DNA from: Choristoneura fumiferana
Lineage: Eukaryota; Arthropoda; Insecta; Lepidoptera; Tortricidae
Assembly: GCF_025370935.1 (NCBI RefSeq)
Contig: NC_133476.1
Span: 14,941,643-15,005,642 of the forward strand
DNA length: 64,000 bases
Direction of reading: 5' to 3'
This document shows, piece by piece, positions 12,784 to 24,969 of this stretch (within the stretch, counting starts at the first letter, position 1; the number at the start of each line of letters is the position of its first letter). The notes under the pieces are model-generated. The model did not search any database. It saw only the letters and a program-made list of their open reading frames with translations, and was not told the DNA's origin. The position numbers were made by a program, and so were the translations under genes.

Positions 12784-13433
12784 CAGCCAAGAGCGTGTCG
12801 GACACGCCCAAAAAAAGGGTTCCGTAGCCATTACGACAAAAATAAGTCATATTTTTCTAAGGATTTCGTATTTTATACGGAATCTTCCAAGTTTAGGTAT
12901 ATTTTATACCTTAGGCTGCTATTTACTCTTAAACTACTAATAGTTGTCAAGCAAACTTAGCCTTTATAGTTTTTCTTGAAAGTTGGATATACTTACTACC
13001 ATTCTGTTTTTTTTTTCAAATTTTTCCACTCACCGGTTTAGATTTTAGAGGGGGCGGGACGCTCGATTTTAATGAAAATTTGCACTTTAAAGTTGAATAT
13101 TTTGCAAACAAATAACTGAATCGAAAAACCGTTTTAGCAAACCTCTAATGATTTTAAAGACCTATCCAACGATACCCCACACTAAAAGGTTAGAGGACAA
13201 AAAAAATCACCCCCCCTTTACAACTATGGGAGGTACACTGAAAAAAATATTTTTTGAAATTTTTATTGTACCGTTTTGTCGGCATAGTTTACATACATAT
13301 TCGTGCAAAATTACAGCTTTCTAGCATTGATAGTCTCTGAGCAAACCCGCGGACGGACAGACAGACAGACAGACGGACACAGCGAAACTATAAGGGTTCC
13401 GTTTTTGCCATTTTGGCTCCGGAACCCTAAAAA
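12784..13433 (+). mobile_element. AGGGTTCCG-ended dispersed repeat, copy A
   Basis: This is the first of three long copies in the window. Its ends are inverted: AGGGTTCCGTAGCCA at 12816-12830 and TGGCTCCGGAACCCT at 13414-13428 (14 of 15 match), which suggests a non-autonomous DNA element of about 610 bases. Upstream lies a small palindromic leader, GCGTGTCGGACACGC, also present in copies B and D. The interior carries a (GACA)n tract at about 13358-13378. A fragment of open frame (MQNYSFLALI...) recurs in copy C. It is repeat-derived and not a gene. Confidence 0.8.
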
Positions 13434-15442
13434 CATAGTTTACCACCCCCATAGCTTCAATGATTACTCGAACATGAAATTTTCAATGACACAACTGCGA
13501 TGCTACAATGCAACAGAAAAATGTGATGACTAAAAATACCGCTCTCGCGGAGGCCTATAAAGCAATACATAACGTTCAATGCAAATATGTTTCCTCGGTA
13601 CCTACTGTAATTTTATTTCTCTGAACGTTTCATACATGGGATGTGCAATTTCGCTCAGCTGAGGCTGTCTAAATTGGGCTGTTGTGCAAGCACGAAACCA
13701 AAGCGAGTGTGAGGGCTATGTAATATCGTATGCGCGGTTCGGTAATTCTAGACCAGCTTATTGGCGTTTCGTATCGTTACAAAATCTGTTTTTTTTTTAT
13801 TGAAACTATATGCTTACGAGTGTTATTGTGTGTTTTCAGTCCTCAGCAAAGCACTAGGCGATTTAGAAACTTGATATTTTAGTCATTCGTGCGAGGCTAC
13901 CTGCTCTTGACTACTGGAGGGGTGCTATCAATTTATAAGGATGTAATTTTGTTTGTTAATCCCTAACATTTGTTGTTGTTGCTAACAAGTTCGTCTCCTA
14001 ATAATTTATTTATCACTATCCTAAGAGAACTATGCAATTTTCAGGTATAAAAGTATTAAATAGGTAATAATCTAGGGTATAAAGTATCAGTGTGCGAAAT
14101 TTAATTCAAATCCTTTGGACCGTTATGGCGTGATTTTAAATAGCAAAAATTAAAACATATTGAATATATAAAATAAATAAATTAGTATTTATACAAAAAG
14201 CCTAAAGTATATCATAACAAAATACAATGAAAGAAAAAGATAAAACATAATTTGTTAGGATAAAATAGGTTTTTTGTACTTGTGGTTAAGTAAATTTCAA
14301 TACCTAATTTATTTGAGTTGATTTTTTCAGGAGCTTCATATCAATCACAAAAATGTATTATTTTCGCTTAAGATAAAGTATTCAAAATACATATTATGTG
14401 TCAAACAAACTTAGCTGTCTTGTATGTGTGGTAGTGCTTCTCGCAAAACAAAAGGTTGTATTTCATTTTATTATTATATTTTTTCTTTTTTTTCTGGTTT
14501 CTAGTTTCTAGCAGTGAGTGTGTTTTTCAGAAAGCACTGGTAGTATACAGAGGGCCTTTAGTGTAACAATGTCTCATGCCTTCATGGTGACTTTCCTGGG
14601 AAAATAGTGTTAATTTTCTCTTGTCTTATACACCCACTGCAGTGCTGGAGTCCGGAGTTTAACGGAGTATCTACTACGGAGGAACCATGGAGATCAAAGG
14701 AACATTTTGACTTAAGGTCACGTGCTATATTTTAGGAGAATAGTGTTTGCACCTTTTTTTAACCTTTCGCTGGTCCAAAAAAAAATAACCTTTATGCCGA
14801 ACTTCCCCGAACTGGCGGTACAAAACACTGTAAAACGATACATTCTGTGATAAAGGTTCGATTGTATGCAGTAAATAAAATACTGCCCATATTTCCACAT
14901 TCGTTTCTTTTCGTCTTTCCGTTTTATGTCCCTTTTTTTTGGCCTCCCTTGGAAACCGTTCATACAAAACACCTTTTCGATATTGCCCTACTTTATTAGC
15001 ATTGGGCACGTGTTTTTATATCTGGAATATCTTTCACTTCTGTGGCTCGCGAGAAATAAAGATTCCATATGTGCTCGGATGTTACATTATCATGATATAT
15101 AAGAAAAGTTATACCCTTTCATTCGTGCAATTTATTGACAGCGATTGGCGTTGAAACCTGTGATTTTTATATTTTTGTCGGTAGTTGATAGAAATATAAT
15201 TTTATTTCTCACTTAAGCCATATTCCACCGGTAGGTACACCTACTACGACTGTATCCTCAATGTTGGAACTTGCAAAAACCTTTACTATAACTATGAATA
15301 TTGTAATTTTAATAAATGATTCGTTCGCACAAACACCAGTACTATCCAAATCATTTTTTTTTCATTATTTAGATTTGATTTTTTTACGAGTCAGATTATA
15401 CAATTTCAGTTTATTTTGCAATTTTTTATGTAACTTGGAACG
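13434..15442 (+). other. Intron, nothing recognised
   Basis: AT-rich unique sequence. The overlapping minus-strand open frames at 14718-15009 are composed of ordinary A/T-biased codons and have no family features. Confidence 0.5.
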
Positions 15443-15472
15443 TTCATATTCATATTCATATTCATATTCATA
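15443..15472. repeat. (TTCATA)5 microsatellite tail
   Basis: Five uninterrupted TTCATA units form the terminal tail of the adjacent minus-strand non-LTR element. It is a likely length-polymorphic site. Confidence 0.95.
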
Positions 15473-15564
15473 TATTTATTCAAAAAAAAACAATACAAGT
15501 ATTGTGTTTGAAATAACATAAATAAAAAATAGCATATACATGACAACATTACAAAAAGCTTAAC

Positions 15565-16755
15565 CTATATCGACACGTCATTAAATATTTCTTCCACGCT
15601 ATAAAAACAATTTCTTAACAAAAAAAAATTTAACATCTTTTGGAACAAATAATCATTTGTAATAGTTTTTAACTCACTGGGCAGCCTGTTAAATAGTTTG
15701 ACAGCTTGATGACTGGCGGAATGCGTGACGACTTTCAGTCTTGGACAAAATTTAAATTTCCTATTTTTGGTACGTGTAAGTATACGTTCAGTTTGTTCCT
15801 CTCTGATCTCACTCTTAAAAAACTTTGTGAGCAGCACCAAAACGTACAAACTAGGCACCGTAAGGATTCCTAGTTCTTTAAAATAATTTCTGCACGAAAC
15901 CCATGGAGGAATGCGAAACATAGTCCGAACAGCTCTTTTTTGTATTACGAGTGCTCTATAATAATATTGGTAGCTATTTCCCCAGAGTTTAATACTATAT
16001 CTCAATTTAGATTCTATCAAGGCATAATAGACTGTCTTGAGCTGCTGAATTCCCATGACTTCCCTGAGACATCGTAAGGCATAGCATGCTGACGCAATAG
16101 AGCTCTCAACAACCTCCAGTTCCTGCTTCCAATTTAGATGCGAGTCAATACGCACACCAAGACAAGTTACATGATCTACTACATCAATGATAGCTCCATT
16201 CATTAACACTTCAAGTTTATCGGTATTTTTGGAGTTATATTTAAAAAATAATAATTTAGTCTTATCCGTGTTGACTCGTAAATTATTTTTTGAAAACCAG
16301 AAACTAAAAGCAGAGGCTGCATCGTTAGCAATTTTATTTAGTTCTTCGTTACTATCAGCACAAAGAGTTGCACTAATATCATCAGCATATACTGACAACT
16401 TACAATTTGCAACTGTATTACTTATAAAATTTATGAGGTCGTTGGTAAATACAAGAAAGAGCAGAGGGCCCAGAATGGATCCTTGTGGAACACCGCGCTT
16501 AACATCAACAATCTCAGATTTAACGATTTTTTCATAATTATTTTCAACGTTACTTATTTCCACAAATTGCTTTCTGTTTTGGAGATAGTTTAATAAAAGT
16601 TGGTATGCATTTCCCCTGATTCCATAAAATTCAAGTTTTTTCATGAGTATTACATGGTCAACGGTATCAAAGGCGGAGCTTAGGTCAATAAATAGACTCG
16701 CCACTCTTTTTCCCTTATTAATCTCACTTATAATAACATCTACTACGTTTGAATG
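15565..16755 (-). pseudogene. Reverse transcriptase fragment (non-LTR, CR1/Jockey-like)
   Basis: About 396 codons are open; no ATG opens the frame, and counting is from the GTG at 16704. Motif A is LFIDLSSAFDTVDH (residues 4-17). RGVPQGSILGPLLF (70-83) is motif B. The catalytic YADD is intact at 106-109. TDKTKLLFF and CLGVRIDSHLNWKQELE mark the later palm and thumb. The C-terminal part (SKLRYSIKLWGNS, RNYFKELGILTVPSLYVL) is the conserved tail seen in CR1/Jockey-type elements. With no start codon, no endonuclease and no upstream RT motifs it should not retrotranspose. The lack of stops or frameshifts over 1.2 kb suggests a fairly recent insertion. It is antisense to the host gene. Confidence 0.9.
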
Positions 16756-16838
16756 TTAAAGTATTTTAGTAATCGGATAAACTTTAAATTCATGATTGGA
16801 TACGTAGCTTACATAACCTAACCAGCAAGAAGTTGGAA

Positions 16839-17040
16839 AACCCCCGACTGTCACTTCAAAGTTTAATATCTCAAAAACGGCTGAACCAATTTTAACAAAA
16901 CATGTCTAAGAACCATCGCTAGAAAACCTGCTTTCAATTAAAAAAACCGCATTCAAATCGGTCCACCCGTTGAAGAGCTACGGACAGACAGACACACATA
17001 ACGGTCAAACTTAAAACACCCCTTTTTTGCGTCGGGGGTT
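16839..17040. mobile_element. AACCCCCGAC-ended dispersed repeat, copy 1
   Basis: The segment starts AACCCCCGAC (16839-16848) and ends with its inverse GTCGGGGGTT (17031-17040), giving a unit of about 202 bases with 10-base perfect terminal inversions. The interior has words such as GGCTGAACCAATTTTAACA and CAAATCGGTCCACCCGTTGA, which are shared in opposite orientation with 62065-62243. It lies about 80 bases beyond the truncated end of the retrotransposon. It is non-coding. Confidence 0.7.
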
Positions 17041-18485
17041 AATAATGATGTAAGTAAGTATCGTTATTTCATTATAAAATGTATAATAATTTTAAAAAGC
17101 TTGTACCAATATTTTTTTAACAAAAACTTTTTTTATTTTTTTTCCTCTCAAAATATGAATTTCAGTTTATTTTTAAAAGCAGAATCCCAAGGAGGGTCAG
17201 TAACATAATTCGAGGCATTATTTACGTTTTAAGCTGTGCTGCCTCAACTCTGAAGGGGCAGATTGGGCTTCCGGCGCATATAAAATAGCTTCTTCCAAAG
17301 CTATCGGGAAAGAGAATTAGAATAATGCGGCTCGATTTGGCGTTTCAACAAACGAGAACGTAGAATGGGCCTCGATGGGATATCCGAGTGTTTGGGCACT
17401 ACTAAATTCGTATATAAATGACGGTGTCGTGATTCTCATACAGACTCGGACCGTGACCGTGTAACACAGCTTTGCCTTGTGTGTGTCATGTACCTCGTTT
17501 AGTTGTACTTCAATATTCAACACTCACAAATAATGTCAATTGTAGAAATGATTTATTTCAATATATGGAGTTTATTTATAGTGAATATTATAAAATACAA
17601 TAAGAAAACTAAAACTGAATATAAAAAAGTTAAATTGTATTTTTGTTATAAATTTAATTTTGAATAAGACCTTTTTTTGTTAGCTGTACGGCTGGACCAA
17701 TTTTTATGTTTTTGGATTTGGCTTCGTCAGGAATATAGTAAGTATTAAAAACATTAGAAAATTTACGAAAAAATAAAAGAAAAAACATTTTCCCATACAA
17801 AATGTTCGTCGGTTTATATAACTGTCAAACATTTAATGCTCATCCCGTCCCGCACGAGGACTAGGATATCCCAATCCCTCCCAATCTGAGAGGAGGAATG
17901 TGCCAGCATTTGAACATTTTAAGAATATTTATAAGAATAAGAATGCTAAGAACAGTTGAACTTTAGGAAAGAAATGATGATAGTAAAAAAAATTGGGCGA
18001 TATTTTTACTCACAATTCAAATCGGTTAATGTCTTTGTTAAAAAAAAATAATTCACTCTGTGACAGCGACACGTAATAATTTGTCTCTTACAAAAACTTA
18101 TTCCGCCCTGTAATTAATTATCAAAGTTAATATGTAGTATTAAGAGTAGGTAAGCTATGGAGATCACAGATCAAACGGCGCCGACCTGTCCCCTTCATGC
18201 TAATGTGGAAGATTAATGGAATTACCCCGGGCTCCACGACACTAGGCCCACAAAACTCTCCTTGTTCATTTAGTTTCATATCGTGTGTCCTTATTTCATA
18301 ATAAATTCATTTGCATAATTTAGTGGGCAATTGCTTGTGTATTTTTACTTTTTACTTTCGAGAGATAATCGATTCATGCGTACCTATATCTGGAACCAAA
18401 CTTCTTTATTTTAACATCATGTTATTTTACGTTAATTACGTAAATATAGGTAATTTTGATCAATTTAAATGAAGAGGACAGAATC
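17041..18485 (+). other. Intron, nothing firmly recognised
   Basis: AT-rich. A stretch near 17680-17750 and another near 17815-17900 look repeat-like but I cannot assign them. No gene or RNA gene was found. Confidence 0.4.
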
Positions 18486-18556
18486 ATCATCATCATGTCA
18501 GCCGAAAGACGTCCACTGCTGGACATAGGCCTCCCCAAGGCTCTCCACTCAGACCG
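18486..18556 (-). mobile_element. 3' end of an RTE-type non-LTR element
   Basis: On the minus strand GGCCTATGTCCAGCAGTGGA encodes the AYVQQWT-like end that typically closes the RTE ORF. It is followed by the stop region and an (ATG)n tail (18487-18497 as ATC on the plus strand). Only about 70 bases remain, so it is strongly 5' truncated. Confidence 0.7.
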
Positions 18557-19485
18557 GTCAGAGGACAGAATGTTTAAATGAATTTCAAAGTATCGAAGGG
18601 GTAAGTTAAAGTACGAAAAAAGTAAATACTTAAATAGGTACTTACACTGTGCTGGCTCAGCGGCCCAAGGTGGAACATAACCTCCAACCTCCAATGCTAG
18701 TTTTAGGGTCATTAATCCCTATCATGTGGAAAAGAATGTCAGTCAGCTGCAACTCTTTTTTGAAGGTGCTCGAAATGTGTCACTTGATTTGAAAAATGTG
18801 ATTATCTACTCATTTAGCTCAGTAACTCGTGTGTGTCTGTGGTTCAGCTGATTCATATAATTAATTGCATAATACTCGCTCACTTACAGACTGATCAGTT
18901 TATCTGTGAATTGAAAAAGTCCCCCCCCCACACCTCCCTCATGTCGTTCGAATAAATAGTAGGTAGCGTTACTTGGTCTGATTCACAGATAAGATGGTCA
19001 GTCTGTACTATACCCATTTGCTCAATGTTTTTTAGTTAGTAAAGAAGGATTGTGCGTATGTATGTTAGGATACTACGTAGCGCTTTGCAGCTAGCTCGCG
19101 CCTGTCCGTAACCGCTCTTTCATCCTTCACTCATCGACTCATCGCTCTCCATCGAGCTTTTTGCCGTGCCAGAACGAGTGAACTGTAATATTATATTGAC
19201 ACATTTGGATCCTAAAAAAGCTACTGAGACATACTAACTGATATAGTTATGTTTAATCAGCCACTCGCGAGCTACACATCTCTAGTCTTTTCCGACTTTG
19301 TCATCCAGCGATACGTATAGGCTTTTCATCAGGGCGTCTCTATTTCTCTATATATTATTTATTTGTATATAAATAAAAACATTTCTGTCATTCAAAGTAT
19401 GTTCTTTTGGCCGCATAGTCCTTTCTCTCATCCTCTTTACGTGTAGGTACATGGCCAAGCCTGCAAAGTCGAGCTAAATCGGGAT

Positions 19486-19512
19486 CGAACCCGGGACCTC
19501 AAGCTTCGTGGG
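19486..19512 (-). repeat. tRNA-like box B, possible SINE remnant
   Basis: On the minus strand the sequence reads GGTCCCGGGTTCGATCCCG. Its centre GGTTCGATCCC resembles the internal B box of tRNA genes and tRNA-derived SINEs. No convincing A box or cloverleaf could be built from the flanking 60 bases, so it is not called as a tRNA. Confidence 0.35.
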
Positions 19513-22014
19513 CAAATAAACGCTTTCATCTACTCATAACTACTGCTGCTGCTATGTGGCATAAACATAGTGATAATTTTGCCAACATGTCAAGTTTTAG
19601 TCATAATTTAAGTCTACATATGTATGATTTTAATAATGAATGAAAATCGCGAAAATTTTAAATTTTAAACCTACTGTTTCATTTCCCTAGTTTCAGCAGT
19701 TTTGATAACCTCACCTTACCTTGACTACATCAAGCCAAAGAATTCAGCTAAAAGCATGCAGGTTCAGACCTGCCATTGTTGAAGTCTCTAAATGTAAGTT
19801 TAGACCTAACAATTATATATCCACTCCAATAACTCAATTATTATTGTCAACATGGCAGCATCGCTAGCGGCATGTATGGCGGCAAAAACCTGAGGCCGTA
19901 TTGTCTAATGCACTTGGAATCACTATTGCATCCTCCATTTCTTTTTGTCAATCGGTAAAGGCTGAGAGTAGATAGAGATGGTGAATCCGACTGCGGGTTA
20001 GTTTTATTTATGTAAAAAGGCTTCCACGAGTTAGACACTATAGTCTCTGTTCCTATATTTGTCTTTAGAAAGCGAACGCGTTAAAAAAATGGAAAAACAA
20101 AATATTTAACTTAAGCTTGAGAATTATGAGCCAGTCGTGATTTGAGCAACACGTGTCTCGGCTCTATACGTAGATATTACAACGCTGAGATAGTATACTT
20201 TCATATAGGTTACCTATGTATGTATGTGTGTCATATTGAAAACGCAGGCTTAGAAAGATTCAATATGAAAGCAAGGAATAGAAGCTTGAGTCGCATGTTG
20301 GAAAGTCATAATGTGATTTCAAATTGAATACGTCATACGTAAGTTCTACGTATACGAATAAAATGTAAGTATAGACGTACCTCTAGGAGGAATAGGGTGG
20401 CGTCGGAATACAGGAAACGTATTAAATTCGAATTGAACTTTTAGATTTCATTTTGCTTCGCTGGTTATGTGCAAATTGGTACGTATTTATGACTAAAGTG
20501 CGATTTATACATCCATTTTTAAGACATTAGGCGGAGTGCTTAGATGGACCTAATTTCCTCCCTTTAAAAAATATTTCAATTAACTTCGAGGCCCTTAAAC
20601 TTTTTATGTCCAACACGAAACTTTAAATACTTCCTAATGCTGCCTTTAAACACAATAAAAGGCCTACGTTCATCAACGTCGGAGTAATAAAACTTGCTTT
20701 ACTGTTATCCTCGGCAATGGAATTAGATAATGTGTCTTGGTAAAGTTTTTTCTCGGTAGGTTTAAAGCAGTAAAAATCTAATTGGTGTAGGCGATAAATA
20801 TATTTGCTGGCGGGATGCGGCGCTTCCCTGAATGCCGATAGGGCGAGGGCTCAGTAATGCATGCCAATAACACCATTACAATTTCCTTGGGCCCAGACCC
20901 GAATCCTTATCATCGTATATTTCAAGGATTTGATTAATCATAATCATTTTCTGTACACGTTCTTCTGGCACAAATACAAAGTATTGGAAAAAGTTTCATA
21001 GAAGACGTGAGAATTCTTTTTTTCGTTAAGGCTGCCTGTTTTCTTGTTGCCAAAAATGTGATCCGAAACAAAATGGAACTTTTAGAGTTTTTTAGATCTG
21101 TTCAGTAAATAATAATATCAGAAGTGAAAAATTAAGCGCTGGATTTTAACATCTCTGTTTATTTATTTTAACATGTAACTACAAAACCACTAACATTTTA
21201 ACACTCAAAGGTTGACTGTCAGAATCATCATACCTAAGTGGATTAAAAAAAAAAGCAGTGCTAACACAAATTGTCTCCTCTTTTCTTTAAAACAAAAACA
21301 AAAGAAAATCGGCAAATTATGTCCCGAAAACAAAACTTTCGAAATTAAAAATTAAATTAAAAAAGTCAAGTCGCAAAAAAGTTGTTACTTTGTTCGCAAA
21401 ATCATTGATTCTCCCCTATAAGGAGGGAATGTGCACCTACCCTCTTTACGGGTCTCTGTCACCCGTAATTAGTTTTCTTCCAAGTAATCGCTGTCGGTGG
21501 CTACATCCTACCAAACATGCAACGTTGTAGCCCCTTAATGAAAATACTCTTAAGTGCTCGTGTTTAATGTTTATTTATTTCCACTTTGTTTTTAACTTTT
21601 CTCGTGGTCTTTACGAGACCGCAGTGGGAAGTAACATCTCAAGTGCTTGCTTTTTAATATAATGTTGGTGTTCTCCTTGACAGTGATAATTATAATTATC
21701 GGAGATGTTTATTTTGGTGTTGATGATAACCACATTAGTAAAACACTCTTCTCTCATAATCATTTTGAATAAAACCTTTTAAAAAAAGTTGTTCAGTGCT
21801 GAAAATCAATTGAACTATTGAATAAGGTACTAAGTAATTAAATTATTAATCAACAGATATAAATCATGCTATCGATCGCAACAAGAAGCGTAGCAGGTAA
21901 AGCCCGGAACACAATAGCACAAGAGCTTCTGATAAAGCCCTGCAGTCCACACGTCGACAACAGCTGCAATTTATTAGACGTTTTTATTGTTTGCCAAGTT
22001 GCTCGTTGTTTTAA

Positions 22015-22275
22015 TTTCGCTCAAGGATCAGCGCGTTTCGTTCGCCGCTGCGTCGTCGCCGTGCGGTGTGGCCCATCCCTATCTCGCCGTGAGCCTAATG
22101 TCGCGAGGCGACAAAATTTATCGCGTCGCTTGTAATTCCGCCCCGCCACCGCCACCCCTATGTCACCCGCGTCACCCCGTCACCCGGCGACACACTTATA
22201 ACGTTTTCTAATGAAATTGTCCACAAACTCCCGCTCGCCGCAGCCCCCGGCCCGTCGACGCCGCCGGATGAACCG
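22015..22275. other. GC-rich island
   Basis: The block contains dense CG words (GCTGCGTCGTCGCCGTGCGG and CCGCCCCGCCACCGCCACCC are examples) inside AT-rich intron. Two overlapping plus-strand frames are open across it (21866-22135 and 21987-22211), but the residues are low-complexity Arg/Pro/Ala and resemble no family. It is a candidate regulatory island. Confidence 0.3.
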
Positions 22276-23470
22276 AAAAAAGTACAGCTCGCGTTACTAA
22301 TGGCTTCATTTATCACAGTCACTTACAGTGATACACCGCAACGACGTTTTATATTTAATTTGGCTCTCTGCGGAATAAATTACGGCCATATCGAGACCGG
22401 AGCGATAAAGGACAAGCGGCTGTGGAGCTATCGGAACGCCGCTGTAGTATTAAGTCGGTAACCTCCTTGGATTAATTTGTTCGCGACTAAGTGATAAGTT
22501 AGCCGCCGCCGAAGCCGCGCCTGCCCCGACCGAAACTTATGACATCGCCCGGACGGATTACAAGGGATGCTACAGAAAGTGTTTTGACTGTATACGTCAG
22601 ATGGAAGAACGGTAATGTTGAAAGTTTTGAGTGCTTTGAAAACGACGGCGACAAGAACAGAAAATGCTGGCAAAGTCATTTAACAATAAAGATAACATTC
22701 ATGTGTACGTTAGTAAGACGTGCAATAAATTAAAACAATGAGCTGTATTGCTAAAGTTGGGTCTCGGGCGTGTTCAAACTACAATCGGCCGAAACCTTGG
22801 AAGTAAAGAGTTTTCTTGGAAACGGGATTTAAGTTAGGTACAATATAAGCAATGAAAACCGTTAAAATAGTACTAAGTATTTCGAGGTGTTTCTTTGTTC
22901 GTAGTGAAAACTTCAACCGTGTATTTTCTACAAGTCTCATTAATATCGATTTAAGACTCATGGAACTTAAATAATTGTAGACTAGAATGCGCGCACATAC
23001 CTTACATTACTTGCTCTTTATTATCTTTTAATGACTGATCTTTTTGATTACGTTGACTTAAAGGTTTCATTTTTTTCATTGCTCTAAGGAGTAGCAGATT
23101 TGAGTATTTGATATCAATTTCAGTTTGATTACTCTATGTATTCTTGAGAAACGATGTCTTGAACAGACGGACAACAAAGTGATCCTATAAGGGTTGTTTT
23201 CCTCTTGAAATATGAAAACATTCTGTGCGTGATTACCATGTCCACCAAGCTTAGGTATATAACATTCACGGCAAAAAAAAGGTTCCCTATGTATTATCGA
23301 GACGTTTACTATCAATTTACTTTACGAAAACGTAATTTCCCGCTTCACCTTTTGTTTTTTTCATCGTACTCTAGTTAAGGTATGTCTAATAAAAACAAAC
23401 TTTGTTAGTGACGGGAAACCCCTAAAAATAATTGGGAAAATCGAGAAGTAAAAATTTCTGAAGTTCAATA

Positions 23471-23659
23471 GTGCTCGTGCTCGGAGAACAGATAGCCGTT
23501 GGGGTCGAAAAGTTCTCGAATAAACTGGCAGGACGTCAACCTACGGGATGGACGCATGACCTGGTTATATCCGCGGATTCTCTGTGGATGCAGGCCAAGC
23601 AACTGGAGTCCAACAATGGTCGTCCTATAGCTGATAAGAATGATGATGATAATGAATAG
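23471..23659 (+). pseudogene. RTE-type retrotransposon C-terminal fragment
   Basis: The open frame includes AGRQPTGWTHDLV and LWMQAKQLE, which align with the GRPPTRWTDDL...RWMQAAQDR region near the end of RTE/Jockey-type ORF2 proteins. It ends at an (ATG/AAT)n stretch (23640-23655), the usual RTE tail. Upstream RT and endonuclease are absent and the fragment is diverged, so it is a dead copy in the same orientation as the host gene. Confidence 0.65.
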
Positions 23660-23719
23660 TACTCGTAAATTATTAAAAACTTTTAAATTAGAGTCAGATA
23701 ACGGCTAATTAATTACTTA

Positions 23720-24058
23720 CCCCCTTATTCATAAAACTTAACAAGCCTATTTGCTTTGTGTCAACTTAGTATTAAGTAGTTCAATTACTTAAGTAACTGC
23801 TGTAAATTGTAAATTCTCTGGTCTCCGTGATACAGGCCCAGAGTCTAGTGCGGAGTCCGCCGATGAATCTAAATTGTAACCTTGTTATATTTCAAATAAA
23901 TTCTTTCTTTTTCTTCTTCTTCTTCTTCTTCTATGTTAACTAACAAATGCTTTGTCCCTTTCTAACAAATACAAATGTCGAAGTGACAGATAAGGACAAA
24001 CGAATTTTAGCGGCATTTTAACTAAAATAGGTTTGATTGTCGTTTATGAATAAGGGGG
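23720..24058. mobile_element. MITE with terminal inverted repeats, split by an insertion
   Basis: The left end CCCCCTTATTCATAAA (23720-23735) is inverted at the right end as TTTATGAATAAGGGGG (24043-24058). Inner flanks also pair: AAGCCTATTT near 23743-23752 and AAAATAGGTTT near 24024-24034. The middle is interrupted by a retroelement-like tail at about 23815-23935, so the original MITE was shorter. Confidence 0.7.
23815..23935 (+). mobile_element. Retroelement 3' tail nested inside the MITE
   Basis: The words GGTCTCCGTGATACAGGCCC and GTCTAGTGCGGAGTCCGCC are typical of a lepidopteran non-LTR 3' end. They are followed by AAATAAA and a (TTC)n run at 23910-23932. It disrupts the surrounding terminal-inverted-repeat element and is therefore the younger insertion. 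Confidence 0.5.
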
Positions 24059-24333
24059 TTAATGTTGAGCTAATAATTAACGTCAATAGGGGTATAGGTA
24101 AAAAAAACTTTCGCATACAAAAACTGTCATTTGATTGTGATCGCGAGCATCAGAAACGTTAGGCAATACGGCCTCGTGTATGTAGTAGTAACGTGTCCGT
24201 ATAAACAAACTGACGTTCGAAATTAGAAAAGTGACTTAACTCCATATTAATTCTGTGCACTACTACATACAACGGGTCCTTAACTTAAGTTTTTCCCTAT
24301 AGGTATGTGAGTGAGATATAAGACGTTATAAAA

Positions 24334-24969
24334 ACCGGCCAAGAGCGTGTTGGACACGCCCAAAATAGGGTTCCGTAGCCATCACGAAAAAATTAAGTAA
24401 TATTTTTTTAAGGATTTCGTATTTTATACGGAATCTTCCAAGTTTAGGTATATTTTATACCTTAGGCTGCTATTTACTCATAAACTACTAAAAATTCTCA
24501 AGCAAACTTAGCCGTTATAGTTTTCCTTAAAAGTTTGATATACTTGCTACCATCCTGATTTTTTTCAAATTTTTCCACCCACCGGTTTAGAATTTAGAGG
24601 GGGGGGGGGGGACGCTCGTTTTTAATGAAAATTTGCACGTTAAAGTTGAATATTTCGCAAACAAATCACTGAATCGAAAAATCGTCTTAGCAGACCCCTA
24701 ATGGCTTAAAAGACAAATCCAACGATACCCCACACTATAGGGTTGGATGAGAAAAAAATCACCCCCACTTTTAAGTCTATGGGAGGTACCCTAAAAATTT
24801 TTTTTTGATTTTTTTTATTGTACTATTTTGTCGGCATAGTTTACACATATATCCGTGCAAAATAACAGCTTTCTAGCATTGATAGTCCCTGAGCAAAGCC
24901 GCGGACGGACAGACATGGCGAAACTATAAGGGTTCCGTTTTTGCCATTTTAGCTCCAGAACCCTAAAAA
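24334..24969 (+). mobile_element. AGGGTTCCG-ended dispersed repeat, copy B
   Basis: Colinear with copy A through the CCAAGAGCGTGT leader, the AGGGTTCCGTAGCC left end (24367) and the AGCTCCAGAACCCT right end (about 24951-24964). It contains a poly-G expansion at about 24599-24610 and a shorter GACA tract than copy A. The right inverted end has accumulated substitutions. It is non-coding. Confidence 0.8.

Larger units (their letters stand above)
15443..16755 (-). mobile_element. 5'-truncated non-LTR retrotransposon
   Basis: Read on the minus strand, a reverse-transcriptase frame is followed by a roughly 90-base 3' UTR and then a tail of five exact TATGAA units (15443-15472 as TTCATA on the plus strand). 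Non-LTR elements of the CR1/Jockey kind often end in such short tandem tails. The frame runs back without a stop to 16755, where a TAA and loss of similarity mark the 5' truncation. Endonuclease, ORF1 and the N-terminal RT motifs are missing. Truncation at the 5' end is the usual product of target-primed reverse transcription. Confidence 0.9.
18557..23470 (+). other. Intron with GC-rich patches, no gene recognised
   Basis: Mainly AT-rich. A poly-C tract lies at 18921-18930. A tRNA-like box B is listed separately at 19490. A GC-rich block lies at about 22015-22275, also listed separately. The region 20810-20960 mixes GC-rich and homeodomain-like AATGCATG/CATTACA words and could be conserved. 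I see no exon or RNA gene. Confidence 0.4.

Noticed and set aside
13350..13385. CRISPR-like short repeats (GACA/GTCTGTCT tracts)
   Set aside because: These are simple tetranucleotide runs within a eukaryotic dispersed repeat, with no spacers.
14030..14055. TTTTCAG|GTATAA as a ratchet point
   Set aside because: The acceptor is passable but the pyrimidine tract is short and GTATAA is a weak donor. Kept only as a distant second to 29010.
19486..19512. tRNA gene
   Set aside because: Only a B box is visible. No A box at the right distance and no acceptor or anticodon stems could be formed.
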